Below, in pieces: positions 51,957 to 60,902 of a stretch of 64,000 nt of DNA. Location: the NCBI GenBank assembly GCA_910587455.1, contig CAJULK010000001.1:141603-205602 (forward strand). The letters run 5' to 3'. The notes beneath the pieces were generated by a model, which saw nothing but the letters and a program-made list of their open reading frames with translations, was not told where the DNA came from and did no database searches. The stretch comes from an uncultured Christensenellaceae bacterium (GTDB taxonomy: Bacteria; Bacillota; Clostridia; Christensenellales; Pumilibacteraceae). The position numbers and the translations under genes are program-made. The number at the start of each line of letters is the position of its first letter. Positions within the stretch are counted from its first letter, which is position 1.

Positions 51957-51963
51957 AAATTAT

Positions 51964-51992
51964 ATTATATGCCGCGATTTCATGTTCGTCAA
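51964..51992 (-). promoter_or_regulatory. Promoter of the HelD-like gene
   Basis: Minus-strand TTGACG (51987-51992), 17-nt spacer, TATAAT (51964-51969), 7 nt before the ATG at 51956. Confidence 0.8.
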
Positions 51993-52104
51993 GCGTTTGA
52001 TAATGTCGGCGCGAAGCGCGCGACGCGGGCAATCCCATCCGTTTTATCGCGAAGCGTAAACGTCGTTACGCATGAAATTGCAGAATGACACGATCAGATC
52101 CGTA

Positions 52105-52953
52105 TCATTTCACCGGCTTATACCCTATTTTTTCGCCGCACTTGACTACGGTTTCGCAGTCGTTCGCGGTATTTTCGAAAAACTCGGCGTCGAGCTCGAC
52201 GGCGTCCTTTTTAACGAGCAGCACGATCGTCGAACCGCCGAATTCGAACCTGCCCTTTTCGTCGCCGCGTTCGAACCTGCCGCTTTTTACGTCGTTGACG
52301 ATTCGCCCCACCATTATCGCGCCGACCTCGACCTGCACGATCTTGCCGAAGTTGTCCGTATGAAGCACCGTATATTCGCGGCAGTTTTCGGTAAAAACGC
52401 GCCTGCGTTCGAGCGCGGCGGGCTGAACGGTATGCAGCCGACCTTTGATAAAAGTGTTGCCCTCGGCGGTCCCGCCGTCGATGAAGAAATATCTGTGGTA
52501 ATCGGTTACGCAAAGCCTGAACACAAGGCAAAGCCCGCCGTCGTATTCTTCGGCAAGCTCGGCGTTTTTGAGCAGCGTTCCTACCGTGTACTTGAACCCT
52601 TTTATTTCGAACTCGCCCGTTTCCGAAACGTTGTATGCCGAAAGTTTCGCGTCGCAAGGCGCCAAAAACGCCGACGGGTCGTGATCGAACGGGCGCAGTT
52701 CCGGCTTGATGCGCCGAGTAAAAAACGCGTTGAAGCTCTTATAATCCTCGGCGACGTAATCGTTCATGTCGATGCCGTTCTTTTGTATATATTTTTTTAT
52801 GCGCCTGCGCGAAAGCCTGCCGTCGAGATACTTCCCGACCAGCTTGCTCACCCATCTGCGCGTCGCGAGCCTCAGTATAAGCCCGCCGAACTTGCTGTAA
52901 TACAAAAATTCAAGCGATTTCGGCGTGGGCGGCTTGGGCAGTTTTTCGCGCAT
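52105..52953 (-). CDS. psd: Phosphatidylserine decarboxylase
   Basis: Makes phosphatidylethanolamine from phosphatidylserine at the membrane. 282 residues. The pro-enzyme self-cleaves at the motif GGST, with Ser241 giving the pyruvoyl group; catalytic Asp101 (APCDAKL) and Asp151/His153 (TDYHR) are present. The motif is (F)GGST rather than the LGST of E. coli, as in other Firmicutes-type Psd. Last gene of the phospholipid operon, one nt after pssA. Confidence 0.95.
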   Translation of the reverse strand: MREKLPKPPTPKSLEFLYYSKFGGLILRLATRRWVSKLVGKYLDGRLSRRRIKKYIQKNGIDMNDYVAEDYKSFNAFFTRRIKPELRPFDHDPSAFLAPCDAKLSAYNVSETGEFEIKGFKYTVGTLLKNAELAEEYDGGLCLVFRLCVTDYHRYFFIDGGTAEGNTFIKGRLHTVQPAALERRRVFTENCREYTVLHTDNFGKIVQVEVGAIMVGRIVNDVKSGRFERGDEKGRFEFGGSTIVLLVKKDAVELDAEFFENTANDCETVVKCGEKIGYKPVK

Positions 52954-52954
52954 A

Positions 52955-53731
52955 TCAGCAGCACACCGCAGTAAGCGTTTCGGGATCGAAGCGTTTGAGC
53001 GGTTCGAAAAGCGGATTGTCGCACACGTACGCGCGCACGAGCGACAGCGACACTACGATAGCGGTCACTATCAGTATAGTGACTATAAGTCCGCGCGCAT
53101 GCGCTTTGAACATGCGGAACTTTACGATGAACAGTATGCCCAAAAGCGCGTACCCGAACATCATTATCACGCCGCGGTAAATTTGCACGTCTATTTTGCC
53201 GAGCCCGAGCGATACGGCATAAGCCGGCGAGTCGAGCATGGACGCTATCAGATAGAATATAGGCACCGCAAGCGCCGCGTTCGTTACCGGCAGACCGAGA
53301 TACGATTCGCGCGAGCCGGACTCGGGATCGCTTATGCGCTTCGCTTCGTCCACGTTGTAGTATGCGAGCCGAACGAGCGCGCACAGTACGTAAAACACAT
53401 AGAATATGCAAAAATACCAACGCGTCATACCCATGGCGACGCCCACCATGATCGGCGCGATGCCGAACGATACAAGATCGCTAAGCGAGTCTATCTGAAT
53501 ACCGAACATCTTGTCGTCGGCGGTGCGGTTTTTTCGCGTGCGCGCGACCATTCCGTCGAACGCGTCGCACAGCCCCGCGAGCAGCAGAAACAATGCGGCG
53601 ATGTCGCTTCGTCTCGGTCCGCCGTAGGCAGCGGCAAAGCAAATACCGCAGACCGACAGAGCCAAAGACAAATATGTGAGTATTACACCGTAATGCCAAT
53701 ACCCAACGACCCGTTTACTCGTGCACTTCAT
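52955..53731 (-). CDS. pssA: CDP-diacylglycerol-serine phosphatidyltransferase
   Basis: Joins CDP-diacylglycerol with serine to give phosphatidylserine for Psd. 258 residues with six or more hydrophobic segments. The CDP-alcohol motif is DAFDGMVAR ... FGIQIDSLSD, with 12 residues instead of the usual 8 between AR and G, a form I recall in clostridial members. GGAGG precedes the ATG. It starts inside the end of the flippase-like gene (overlap 17 nt). Confidence 0.95.
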   Translation of the reverse strand: MKCTSKRVVGYWHYGVILTYLSLALSVCGICFAAAYGGPRRSDIAALFLLLAGLCDAFDGMVARTRKNRTADDKMFGIQIDSLSDLVSFGIAPIMVGVAMGMTRWYFCIFYVFYVLCALVRLAYYNVDEAKRISDPESGSRESYLGLPVTNAALAVPIFYLIASMLDSPAYAVSLGLGKIDVQIYRGVIMMFGYALLGILFIVKFRMFKAHARGLIVTILIVTAIVVSLSLVRAYVCDNPLFEPLKRFDPETLTAVCC

Positions 53732-55082
53732 CGGTTTTTTCCTCCGTATCGGTACTCTCTTGTTCGGCTTGCGTGTCTAAATCCGCAGGCGTATCGGGAG
53801 TGCCGTCGCCGAAATCATCGCCGTGCGGAGCACCCCCCCCCATACCTTTTTCGCAAGAAGTATCGGCTTCTTCCGCAGGTACGGTATCCAAAACGGGCGC
53901 TTCGGCATTATCGCATACCGAAACGTCGGATTGTGTGATTATGTTGCCCGATTCGTCGGCGAGCGGCACTATCCCGTCCGTCGCTACGCGCTCGGGCGCC
54001 GCCGCGCCTCTGTTCTTGCGCAAACCCACGCCGTGATAAACAAGAGTATAAAGCCCGCTCACTATTATGCAAAGATAATACGAAACAGTACGCGACACCA
54101 TCATCGCCGAGACCATGAACGCGTTCGCCGCCTCTTTGTTTCCGGCAAGGTGCTTTAACAAATAACTGCCGTAAAACCTGTCGTACAGATATTCGTACGC
54201 GCCGACGCCGCCGGGCAACGGAATAAAGTTATACCCGAGCACGACGTAAGCCTGCATACAAAACAGATCCAAAAAGTTGAGCGTGGGATCTGCCGCAAAA
54301 CACACAAAGCACGGTATCAGCGTCTGAGACACGCGCTGGGCGATATTCAAAAACAGCGCCTCGAAAATAATAGCGGGATGTTTTTTGAGCACATACTTGC
54401 TCGAACGGTACTTTTCGACCACGCCGTCGAGCTTGCTGCGCCATTTCTCGGGTTTTTTTACTATTTTTATTTTAACAAGCAACGAAATACCGCCGTTACC
54501 CGCTTTGAGTATAAGCCTCGACCACAGCATGCACATCAAAAGCAATCCCGCAAGCACGAACTGCACTACAAGCCCGAGTATGACGAGCGTCAGTGCAAAC
54601 CCGTTGCCCGATTGAAGTATCATTTGCGGTCTTACTATAAGCGCAAACGCGCCGATGACCACTATAGCCACGGTGTACGCTATGAGGTTAAGTATAAGCG
54701 TGAATCCGGCGACGCCGCCGCTCATGCCGTCGCGCACCATGTAAAAAAGCGACGCGGGCTGTCCGCCGCTCGCCGACGGGGTAAGCGCGGAATAGTATGT
54801 ATCGGCAGCCGAATATGCAATGGAAGAACGGAGTTTGCTCTTGTGCCCGAGCTTGCGCGCGATAACGTGAACGCTCAGCCCCTCGAACATTATAAACAGA
54901 AGCATGCATGCAACAGCCGCGACTATGTACCAAGCGTTGCTCTTTGCCAAAAAGTCCCAAATGGTACGAAAGCTCAACTCGCGATAGCTGAGCATCAATA
55001 CGGTAAGCGTGATACCTATAAGTACGACCAACACGGAAATATTTATTATGTTCTTTGCCCGTTTGGACAGTTTCTTTCTCAT
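53715..55082 (-). CDS. Lysylphosphatidylglycerol-synthase-type flippase-like membrane protein
   Basis: 455 residues. Residues 1-355 have eight or so hydrophobic segments and the family features FEGLSVHVIARKLGH, SALTPSASGGQPA and PLPGGVGAYE, as in the flippase domain of MprF and related UPF0104 proteins. There is no lysyl-transferase domain. The C-terminal 100 residues are an acidic tail holding a run of nine G (53833-53841, GGG at 415-417). First gene of the operon with pssA and psd, suggesting movement or allocation of lipid across the membrane. Confidence 0.85.
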   Translation of the reverse strand: MRKKLSKRAKNIINISVLVVLIGITLTVLMLSYRELSFRTIWDFLAKSNAWYIVAAVACMLLFIMFEGLSVHVIARKLGHKSKLRSSIAYSAADTYYSALTPSASGGQPASLFYMVRDGMSGGVAGFTLILNLIAYTVAIVVIGAFALIVRPQMILQSGNGFALTLVILGLVVQFVLAGLLLMCMLWSRLILKAGNGGISLLVKIKIVKKPEKWRSKLDGVVEKYRSSKYVLKKHPAIIFEALFLNIAQRVSQTLIPCFVCFAADPTLNFLDLFCMQAYVVLGYNFIPLPGGVGAYEYLYDRFYGSYLLKHLAGNKEAANAFMVSAMMVSRTVSYYLCIIVSGLYTLVYHGVGLRKNRGAAAPERVATDGIVPLADESGNIITQSDVSVCDNAEAPVLDTVPAEEADTSCEKGMGGGAPHGDDFGDGTPDTPADLDTQAEQESTDTEEKTDEVHE

Positions 55083-55120
55083 AAACTCACACTGCGGTGT
55101 ATTTTGCCGAATCTCCCATC

Positions 55121-55149
55121 ATAATACCACATTTGCACACGACCGTCAA
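55121..55149 (-). promoter_or_regulatory. Promoter of the phospholipid operon
   Basis: Minus-strand TTGACG (55144-55149), 17-nt spacer ending TGG, TATTAT (55121-55126). Confidence 0.78.
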
Positions 55150-55181
55150 GAGAAAAAAGGAAACGCGGCGGCACTTTCGAC

Positions 55182-55895
55182 TTACATTCTCGTAATACAG
55201 CCCGGCTCGCGGCGCTGTTTCTCGAACCAAAACGTATAGTTTTCCGCTTCGGTCAAGCCGAGTTTTCTTTGCAAAGCGAGCGACGCGGCGTTATCGACGA
55301 ACGAATCGCAAAACGGCGTGCGCCCGAACGTCATTACATAGCTTACGAGAAACTTTTCGAGCGCGCTACCCACGCCGCGCCGACGGAATTTCCCGTCCAC
55401 TTCCAGCAGCCCCATGCTCCCGTCGCCGTGCCGTCCGATAAAGCCGGCGAGCGCCGTTCCGACAAATGCGCCGAACACTCCTTTGTCGCGCATGAGCCGC
55501 GCTATATGTTCTACGTCGGCGTTGCCGGGATTGCGATATACTTTGTGCACGTACTCGGCAAGCGTTGGCGCAAGCCTGCGAAACGTATACGCTCCGTCGG
55601 GCACGGGCGGCATGGGATCGAGATACGCAAAACTCTTGCACGGCTTTGCGTCGAATCCGCACAGCTTCGGCGCGTCAACGGGCATGTTCATTGCGCACAC
55701 CTCGCCCGCAATTTCGAACTTTTTAATATATTCGGGAAGATCGCGTCCGTTGCGGAACACGCATTTATAAAGCCCGTCCGCATACGCTACGGCAGCGTTG
55801 CCGTCCGAAACGACGAGCGCCGCGCCCTCGAACTTTACGTAATCCTCTATTATTGCGCCGTAAACGCGAAACTTTTCGTCCTTTATAAGTTCCAT
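55182..55895 (-). CDS. GNAT-family N-acetyltransferase
   Basis: 237 residues. The C-terminal half is a GNAT domain with the acetyl-CoA motif RRRGVGSALEKFL (about 173-185) and the late FVDNAASLALQRKLGL. The first 100 residues form a separate alpha/beta domain (AALVVSDGNAAVAYADGLYKCV) seen in some two-domain GNAT proteins. The substrate is unknown. TACAAT ends 6 nt before the ATG: another apparently leaderless gene. Confidence 0.85.
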   Translation of the reverse strand: MELIKDEKFRVYGAIIEDYVKFEGAALVVSDGNAAVAYADGLYKCVFRNGRDLPEYIKKFEIAGEVCAMNMPVDAPKLCGFDAKPCKSFAYLDPMPPVPDGAYTFRRLAPTLAEYVHKVYRNPGNADVEHIARLMRDKGVFGAFVGTALAGFIGRHGDGSMGLLEVDGKFRRRGVGSALEKFLVSYVMTFGRTPFCDSFVDNAASLALQRKLGLTEAENYTFWFEKQRREPGCITRM

Positions 55896-55901
55896 GCGTT
55901 T

Positions 55902-55930
55902 ATTGTACTACGTTGCGCGCGCAAAGTCAA
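55902..55930 (-). promoter_or_regulatory. Promoter of the GNAT gene
   Basis: Minus-strand TTGACT (55925-55930), 17-nt spacer, TACAAT (55902-55907), 6 nt before the ATG. Confidence 0.78.
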
Positions 55931-55944
55931 CGTTAACAAATAGG

Positions 55945-56140
55945 TTGAGATTCTTCACTGTACTCGCTGCGCTCGCTTGTTCGGAATGACAAGAGATATA
56001 ACGGCTGCGCCGCTTCACTCGTAACATCTGTATCCTACGAAGCAAGCCACAGTCTTATTCGACAATCCTTACCCATTCTGTCCTACGAAGCAAGCCCAAA
56101 GGGCTTATTCCGAGCGTAAGCGGGCAATCTCTAAGTGACG
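55945..56140. repeat. Remnants of both repeat families
   Basis: 55948-55990 holds GAGATTCTTCACT and TTCGGAATGACA, a half element of the main family. At 56031-56048 and 56079-56096 are TCCTACGAAGCAAGCC copies of the minor repeat also seen at 5032. No gene is visible in this 306-nt gap. Confidence 0.7.
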
Positions 56141-56156
56141 ATGTTCACACACAATG

Positions 56157-56185
56157 AAAAACGCCGCTTTTCAAACGGCGTTTTT
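56157..56185 (-). terminator. Terminator after the Gln/Ala-rich membrane protein gene
   Basis: AAAAACGCCG (56157-56166) pairs perfectly with CGGCGTTTTT (56176-56185) around CTTTTCAAA. The A/T arms make it usable on both strands. Confidence 0.85.
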
Positions 56186-56201
56186 ACGATATGACCGGTG
56201 A

Positions 56202-57401
56202 TTATTTTTTGCTCGCCGCCATTGCTTTGAGAAGTTTGCTCAATGCTTCGTTGAGCTTGCGCTGCTGCTCTGGCGTTTTGTTTTCGGGTTTGGCGCGTTC
56301 CTTTTGAAGAAGCGTCGCCACTTCGCGCATCGTTTCGCGCGGCGCGCCTTCGCGGTTGATCTTTTCTATCTGCGCTATAACGTCGTCTGCCGAACTTGGT
56401 GCGGCAGTCTGCGCCTGTTGCTGCGCGGCTTGAGCCTGTGCCTGTGCTTGAGCCTGCTGCGCGGCTTTCTGCTGCATTGCGGCTTGCTGCGCTTTCGCTT
56501 GAGCGAGCGCTTCTTCACGCGCACGGCGACGAAGTTCCTCCTCGCTTTCCTGCGGTTCGGCGGCGATAACGGGCTCTGCGGCGATCGGCTCGGGTTCGAC
56601 GTATTGCGCCTGCGGCTCCGAATACATCGGCGTCTCCGCATATACGGGCGTAGGGTCTTCGGCTTGCGCGTATTGCGGTTCGGCATTTACGAACTGCGAC
56701 TGTTCGGACGCCCGATCTGCGCCGCCTGCAACGGTCTGCGCCGCAGCGCCGTTCATGGACGCGGCGGAAACGGGCGCGTCGCCGTCGAGCGCGCGCGAGA
56801 ACTTGGCATAAGTTTTGAGCGCGACGCTCTTTACGCCGCAACCGACTACGGCGCCTATAAACGTGAATATACCGCCTGCGATAAGCACGGTGAGCGCGAC
56901 GAGCGCAGGCGCGGAATATACGGCGGGCACGACCGCGGCGGGCGGAGTCTCGCCGTCGCCTTCGACTGCTTCCGCAAGACCGGCAACGCCGCTTAAGCTC
57001 GCATAATCCATAGCGTAACAGACGAAAAATCCTATCGCGGCGCACAGCACCGTTGCGACAAGCGTCACGAGCCAAATCTTGGAAGCGAGCGAACGCGCGT
57101 AAGGCACGGTGACGCAATCGTTTTCGGTGACGAGATCGGACGGTTTTACGCCCGAAACCCGCGCGCGGCGGTATTGATTTTTGACCGACACGGGCATCTT
57201 TTTCATTGACGCGACTGCGGTGCTCGGATTTTTAACGACCGCGTTCATCAATTTTTTGATCTTGACAAAGTCGCCGCCGGCAAACCCTGCGATCACGCTC
57301 ACGAAAAATGCAAGCGCGACTACGCCGAGCAGAATATACAGCCAATACTCGGGAGTAAGCCCCATCGTATCGACGAAAAACTTATTGAGTTTTTCCAGCA
57401 T
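56202..57401 (-). CDS. Membrane protein with Gln/Ala-rich coiled coil
   Basis: 399 residues of unknown family. Three hydrophobic segments: about 16-38, 107-133 and 160-190. The loop between the first two is basic (KIKKLMNAVVKNPSTAVASMKKMP). Residues 230-300 are Pro/Glu/Tyr/Ala-rich, then a pure coiled coil of Gln and Ala (EEALAQAKAQQAAMQQKA and on) up to 345, and a helical end. AAAGGAG precedes the ATG. TATAAT at 57460 or so fits a -10. Likely an envelope scaffold, but that is a guess. Confidence 0.75.
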   Translation of the reverse strand: MLEKLNKFFVDTMGLTPEYWLYILLGVVALAFFVSVIAGFAGGDFVKIKKLMNAVVKNPSTAVASMKKMPVSVKNQYRRARVSGVKPSDLVTENDCVTVPYARSLASKIWLVTLVATVLCAAIGFFVCYAMDYASLSGVAGLAEAVEGDGETPPAAVVPAVYSAPALVALTVLIAGGIFTFIGAVVGCGVKSVALKTYAKFSRALDGDAPVSAASMNGAAAQTVAGGADRASEQSQFVNAEPQYAQAEDPTPVYAETPMYSEPQAQYVEPEPIAAEPVIAAEPQESEEELRRRAREEALAQAKAQQAAMQQKAAQQAQAQAQAQAAQQQAQTAAPSSADDVIAQIEKINREGAPRETMREVATLLQKERAKPENKTPEQQRKLNEALSKLLKAMAASKK

Positions 57402-57587
57402 TGTTTTCTCCTTTTATGTTACGGATAGGATCGTATATATAATATTGATATATTATACCATACGCTTTGATAAAAATCTATGCTTTTTGCATAAATTTTC
57501 GGCAAATTTAATAATTGCGGCGGCAAAAAAGCGGCGCACACTCGGTATTTTGTCTTATTTTCGCCGATTTTACACCGCGGCGCGCGA

Positions 57588-60500
57588 TCAAACGAATTCA
57601 ACCGTATCGCCCGTGACGAACGAATACAGCATAGCGCGTTTTACTTTGTACGGCGTACAGCGCTCTACGGCGGCTTTATACAGCCTGAGCTGCGTTCTGT
57701 ATGCTTCGCAATCGAGCTTGTCGGGCGCGGTCGTTTTGTAATCGACTATAACCGCTTCGCCTTTGGCATCGACAGCCAAAAGATCGATTACGCCCTGTAC
57801 GAGCACGCTGTCGCCGTCCGCGCCGCCGCCGAACACTTCGCGCGTCGGCATGTCCGCTATAAAGTACCGTTCCTTTGCCACAAACTCACAGCCCGCTACG
57901 ATTTTTTTCATAGCCGCGGCCGCCGTTAAAATTTGCTTCTCGTCGACGAGTTCGAAGTTTTCGCACCGCGCGCGAACGTATTCGATATCGGGCGCGTCGA
58001 AGTCTATAAGCTCCATGGCGCGGTGGTATGCCGTGCCGCGGCTTCTCGGGTCTGCGGCGGAATTTCTCTTTCCGCCCGCAGTCTTTCGCGGCAACGTTTC
58101 GTCGTCGGTAAGAACTACCGTGTTTTCTTCCCCGCCGTCCGCGTCGTATTCGGATATCGCGGTGACGCTCGTCTTGATGGGCAAAGCCGCCGAAGCGTAC
58201 TCGGCGCCGAGCCGCGCCTTGACTGCCGCCGTTACCGCCGCGGTATTCGGCAAAGCGTAAACGGCGGGCGCGGCCTCATCGCGGTCGGCGATGCGTGCGG
58301 GTCGGGGCATGACGTTCTTCATAAAATCGAGCTCGCACATCGCGCGCGTCGGTTCCGTGCCGGCTGCCGACTTTCCGCATACTATGAGCTTGCGCCGCGC
58401 GCGCGTCAGCGCTACGTAAAAAAGCCTCAGTTCTTCCTGACGCAGTTTGTCCGGACCCGCGGCGTTCTCGACGAGCCACGGAACGCTTTTCAAAAGAGTG
58501 CGAGTGCTCCTGTCGGGGATCTTGACCGCGACGCCGCCGTCGGTCACCATGACGCGCGAATAGTTGTCCGCCATGTTGAATCTGTGCGCGCAATCGGCTA
58601 CGATGACGAAATCGTATTCGAGCCCTTTGGACGAATGTATGGTAGTTACGGTGACGGAATCGGCGCCGGCGCCCGCGTCGAGCTTGAAGTCCGAACCGTC
58701 CGTGTACGCCAAAAACGTGTGGAGATCGCACTTGCGTCCCGCGGCATAATCTATAAGCGCCTGCACCGCGCCAGCCGACCCGCCCGATTCGTACACCGTT
58801 CGGAAATAATCGGTATTTGCCGTTACGTGTCCTATGGCGTCGGCGGCGTCGTGGCACTTGGCAAACCTCGAAAAATCTTCTCGAAGCTCGAAAAACGCGT
58901 CGAGCTTTGTTCTGAGCGCGCCGTCGTACGCTTCGACTTTTTGCCAAAACGCATAGCTTCGTTTAGCACCGTAACGTTCGGGCATTATATGTTTTTCTTT
59001 TGCGCGCTTCTCGCCTTCCTCGGCTATTCGGTAAAGTTCGGCGTCGGTAAATCCGCCCATGCCGTGCCTAAGCGCAGTATACAGCGAAACGTCGTCGTAG
59101 CGGTTGTCTATGCACCGCAGTATCGCGAGCAGCGTCACCGCCTCGGGATATTCGCTGACGGGCGAACTTTTTCCGAAATTGTATTTAATGCCGCTGTTTT
59201 CGAACGCGCGTGCGAGGCTCGCGCAAAACTTGCCGCCGAGCGTGCGTACGAGCACAGCTACTCCGCCCAAAGTGTTTCCGTCCTCTTTGACGTAGTCGGT
59301 CACTGCGTTTACTATAAACTCCGCTTCGGGATCGGATACGTCCTCGTCCGCCGCACGCACCACAGAGTACACTTCCGATCGGTCGGGCGAAAAGCCGTCG
59401 GTATCGCGATCGTCGGTTTCCGTTCCCGCCGTAAAATATTCGGCGCTGCCCGCCGCAATATCCGTATTGCCGCAAACAAGCGGCTCGTTGACGTATTCGG
59501 CGCCGCCGAACTCCGCCGTCATGACGCCGTCGAACACCTTGTTTACAAAATCCACGACCGCGCGCGACGAACGGTAATTGTCGTTGAGCGGAATGTGCGT
59601 GTAGTTTGTGCGGTGCGCTTTTGCGTCGGCGATCGCATCGGCGAAAAACTTGGGGCTACAACGGCGGAATCCGTATATCGACTGCTTGACGTCGCCTATA
59701 AGAAACATTTCGGCACCCAATGACTCGAACATCGCCGCTATCGACGCCTGCAACGGATTGACGTCCTGAAACTCGTCTATAAACACATACTTGACCGTTT
59801 CCTTGATCTCCGCTCCACACTCGCGATCGGCAAGCACGCGCCGCGCACCGTGTTCGAGATCGGAATAGTCTATTCGGCAAAGCCGCTTTTTGCGTTCCGA
59901 GTACCGCTTGACCGCGTCCGCCGCGACTGCTTTGAGCGCGTTCGCATACGGCGCGCTGTCGCGCTTTTTAGCTTGTTCCGCTTCCGCAAGCTCGACAAGG
60001 AAATCCTTTATATCCGATTTGATGTCCTTGAACCGCTCGTACGCCGCGTCACGCAGTGCGAACACTGCGCCCGTATCGCCCTTTTTGCGCCTGAGCGTAA
60101 AAGGCGTAAACTCGGAAACGCCGCCCGTCGCGACGGCGCGCGCCTCTCGGACAAGTTCCGTTATTTCCGCGATCCGAGTGTCCACCTGTCCGTCGGCATT
60201 GTATTCGGATTCGATTCTTTCAAGCTCTTTTTCGACTTTATCGAGCCGAGCGACAAGCGCCGCGCGCCTGCCGTCCGTTATTGCGTCAAGCTCTTTTATC
60301 CTGTCCGCGTCCGGTGCGGCGGCAGCGAGATATTTATCGGGCTCTGGAACGGACAGCGCAAACTCCATTATGTCGAGCACCGCTTCCGCCGCGCCCGAGT
60401 CGTCGCGCCGCGAAGAAAGCGCTTCGTAAATATCGATAAAAACGCCGTCGCCCGCCGCAACCGCCGCGTCGAGCGCAGCGCGCACCGCCGCGCGCTTCAT

Positions 60501-60902
60501 CGCCGCAGCTTCCTCTTCTTCGACAAGCGTCGCCGCGATATCGAACTCGGCGGCGTAAAAATAGTTGCGTATAAGCCGCTGACAAAAACTGTGAAGCGTG
60601 CCTATATTCGCCGTAGGCATGGCGTCCGACGCTTCCGCCGCTTTGGCGCGGACGTGCGCCGGTTCGTCCGAATTTTTCAGTTCGGTAAGTCTCTGCGCAA
60701 GCTTGGCGCGTATATCCGCCGCGGCACTGCGCGTAAACGTTACTATGAGCATGTTTTCGAGCCGAGCGCCGCCGCCGAGCTTGCCGACTATGCGCTCTAT
60801 CATGACCGCGGTCTTGCCGCTGCCCGCGCCCGCCGACACAATGACGTTGCCGCCCGTGCGGATAGCCTTAAGCTGTCTTTCGGAAAACTTAATCTTGGGC
60901 AT
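57588..60902 (-). CDS. addA: ATP-dependent helicase/nuclease subunit A
   Basis: The UvrD-like motor and nuclease subunit of AddAB, which processes double-strand ends for recombination up to a Chi site. 1104 residues: Walker A SAGAGSGKT (23-31), Walker B FIDEFQDVNPLQ, TTIHSSKGLEYDFV, LFYVALTRARRKL; C-terminal RecB-type nuclease with GTAYHRAME, VQGVIDLLAV and the catalytic IVDYKT. Start at MPKIKFSERQ, with GGGAGG 8 nt before, inside the end of addB (overlap 14 nt); longer starts upstream are not supported. Confidence 0.96.
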   Translation of the reverse strand: MPKIKFSERQLKAIRTGGNVIVSAGAGSGKTAVMIERIVGKLGGGARLENMLIVTFTRSAAADIRAKLAQRLTELKNSDEPAHVRAKAAEASDAMPTANIGTLHSFCQRLIRNYFYAAEFDIAATLVEEEEAAAMKRAAVRAALDAAVAAGDGVFIDIYEALSSRRDDSGAAEAVLDIMEFALSVPEPDKYLAAAAPDADRIKELDAITDGRRAALVARLDKVEKELERIESEYNADGQVDTRIAEITELVREARAVATGGVSEFTPFTLRRKKGDTGAVFALRDAAYERFKDIKSDIKDFLVELAEAEQAKKRDSAPYANALKAVAADAVKRYSERKKRLCRIDYSDLEHGARRVLADRECGAEIKETVKYVFIDEFQDVNPLQASIAAMFESLGAEMFLIGDVKQSIYGFRRCSPKFFADAIADAKAHRTNYTHIPLNDNYRSSRAVVDFVNKVFDGVMTAEFGGAEYVNEPLVCGNTDIAAGSAEYFTAGTETDDRDTDGFSPDRSEVYSVVRAADEDVSDPEAEFIVNAVTDYVKEDGNTLGGVAVLVRTLGGKFCASLARAFENSGIKYNFGKSSPVSEYPEAVTLLAILRCIDNRYDDVSLYTALRHGMGGFTDAELYRIAEEGEKRAKEKHIMPERYGAKRSYAFWQKVEAYDGALRTKLDAFFELREDFSRFAKCHDAADAIGHVTANTDYFRTVYESGGSAGAVQALIDYAAGRKCDLHTFLAYTDGSDFKLDAGAGADSVTVTTIHSSKGLEYDFVIVADCAHRFNMADNYSRVMVTDGGVAVKIPDRSTRTLLKSVPWLVENAAGPDKLRQEELRLFYVALTRARRKLIVCGKSAAGTEPTRAMCELDFMKNVMPRPARIADRDEAAPAVYALPNTAAVTAAVKARLGAEYASAALPIKTSVTAISEYDADGGEENTVVLTDDETLPRKTAGGKRNSAADPRSRGTAYHRAMELIDFDAPDIEYVRARCENFELVDEKQILTAAAAMKKIVAGCEFVAKERYFIADMPTREVFGGGADGDSVLVQGVIDLLAVDAKGEAVIVDYKTTAPDKLDCEAYRTQLRLYKAAVERCTPYKVKRAMLYSFVTGDTVEFV

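Noticed and set aside
57933..59723. 596-codon open frame on the plus strand opposite addA
   Set aside because: Antisense to clear helicase motifs; Arg/Val/His-rich composition typical of a shadow frame.
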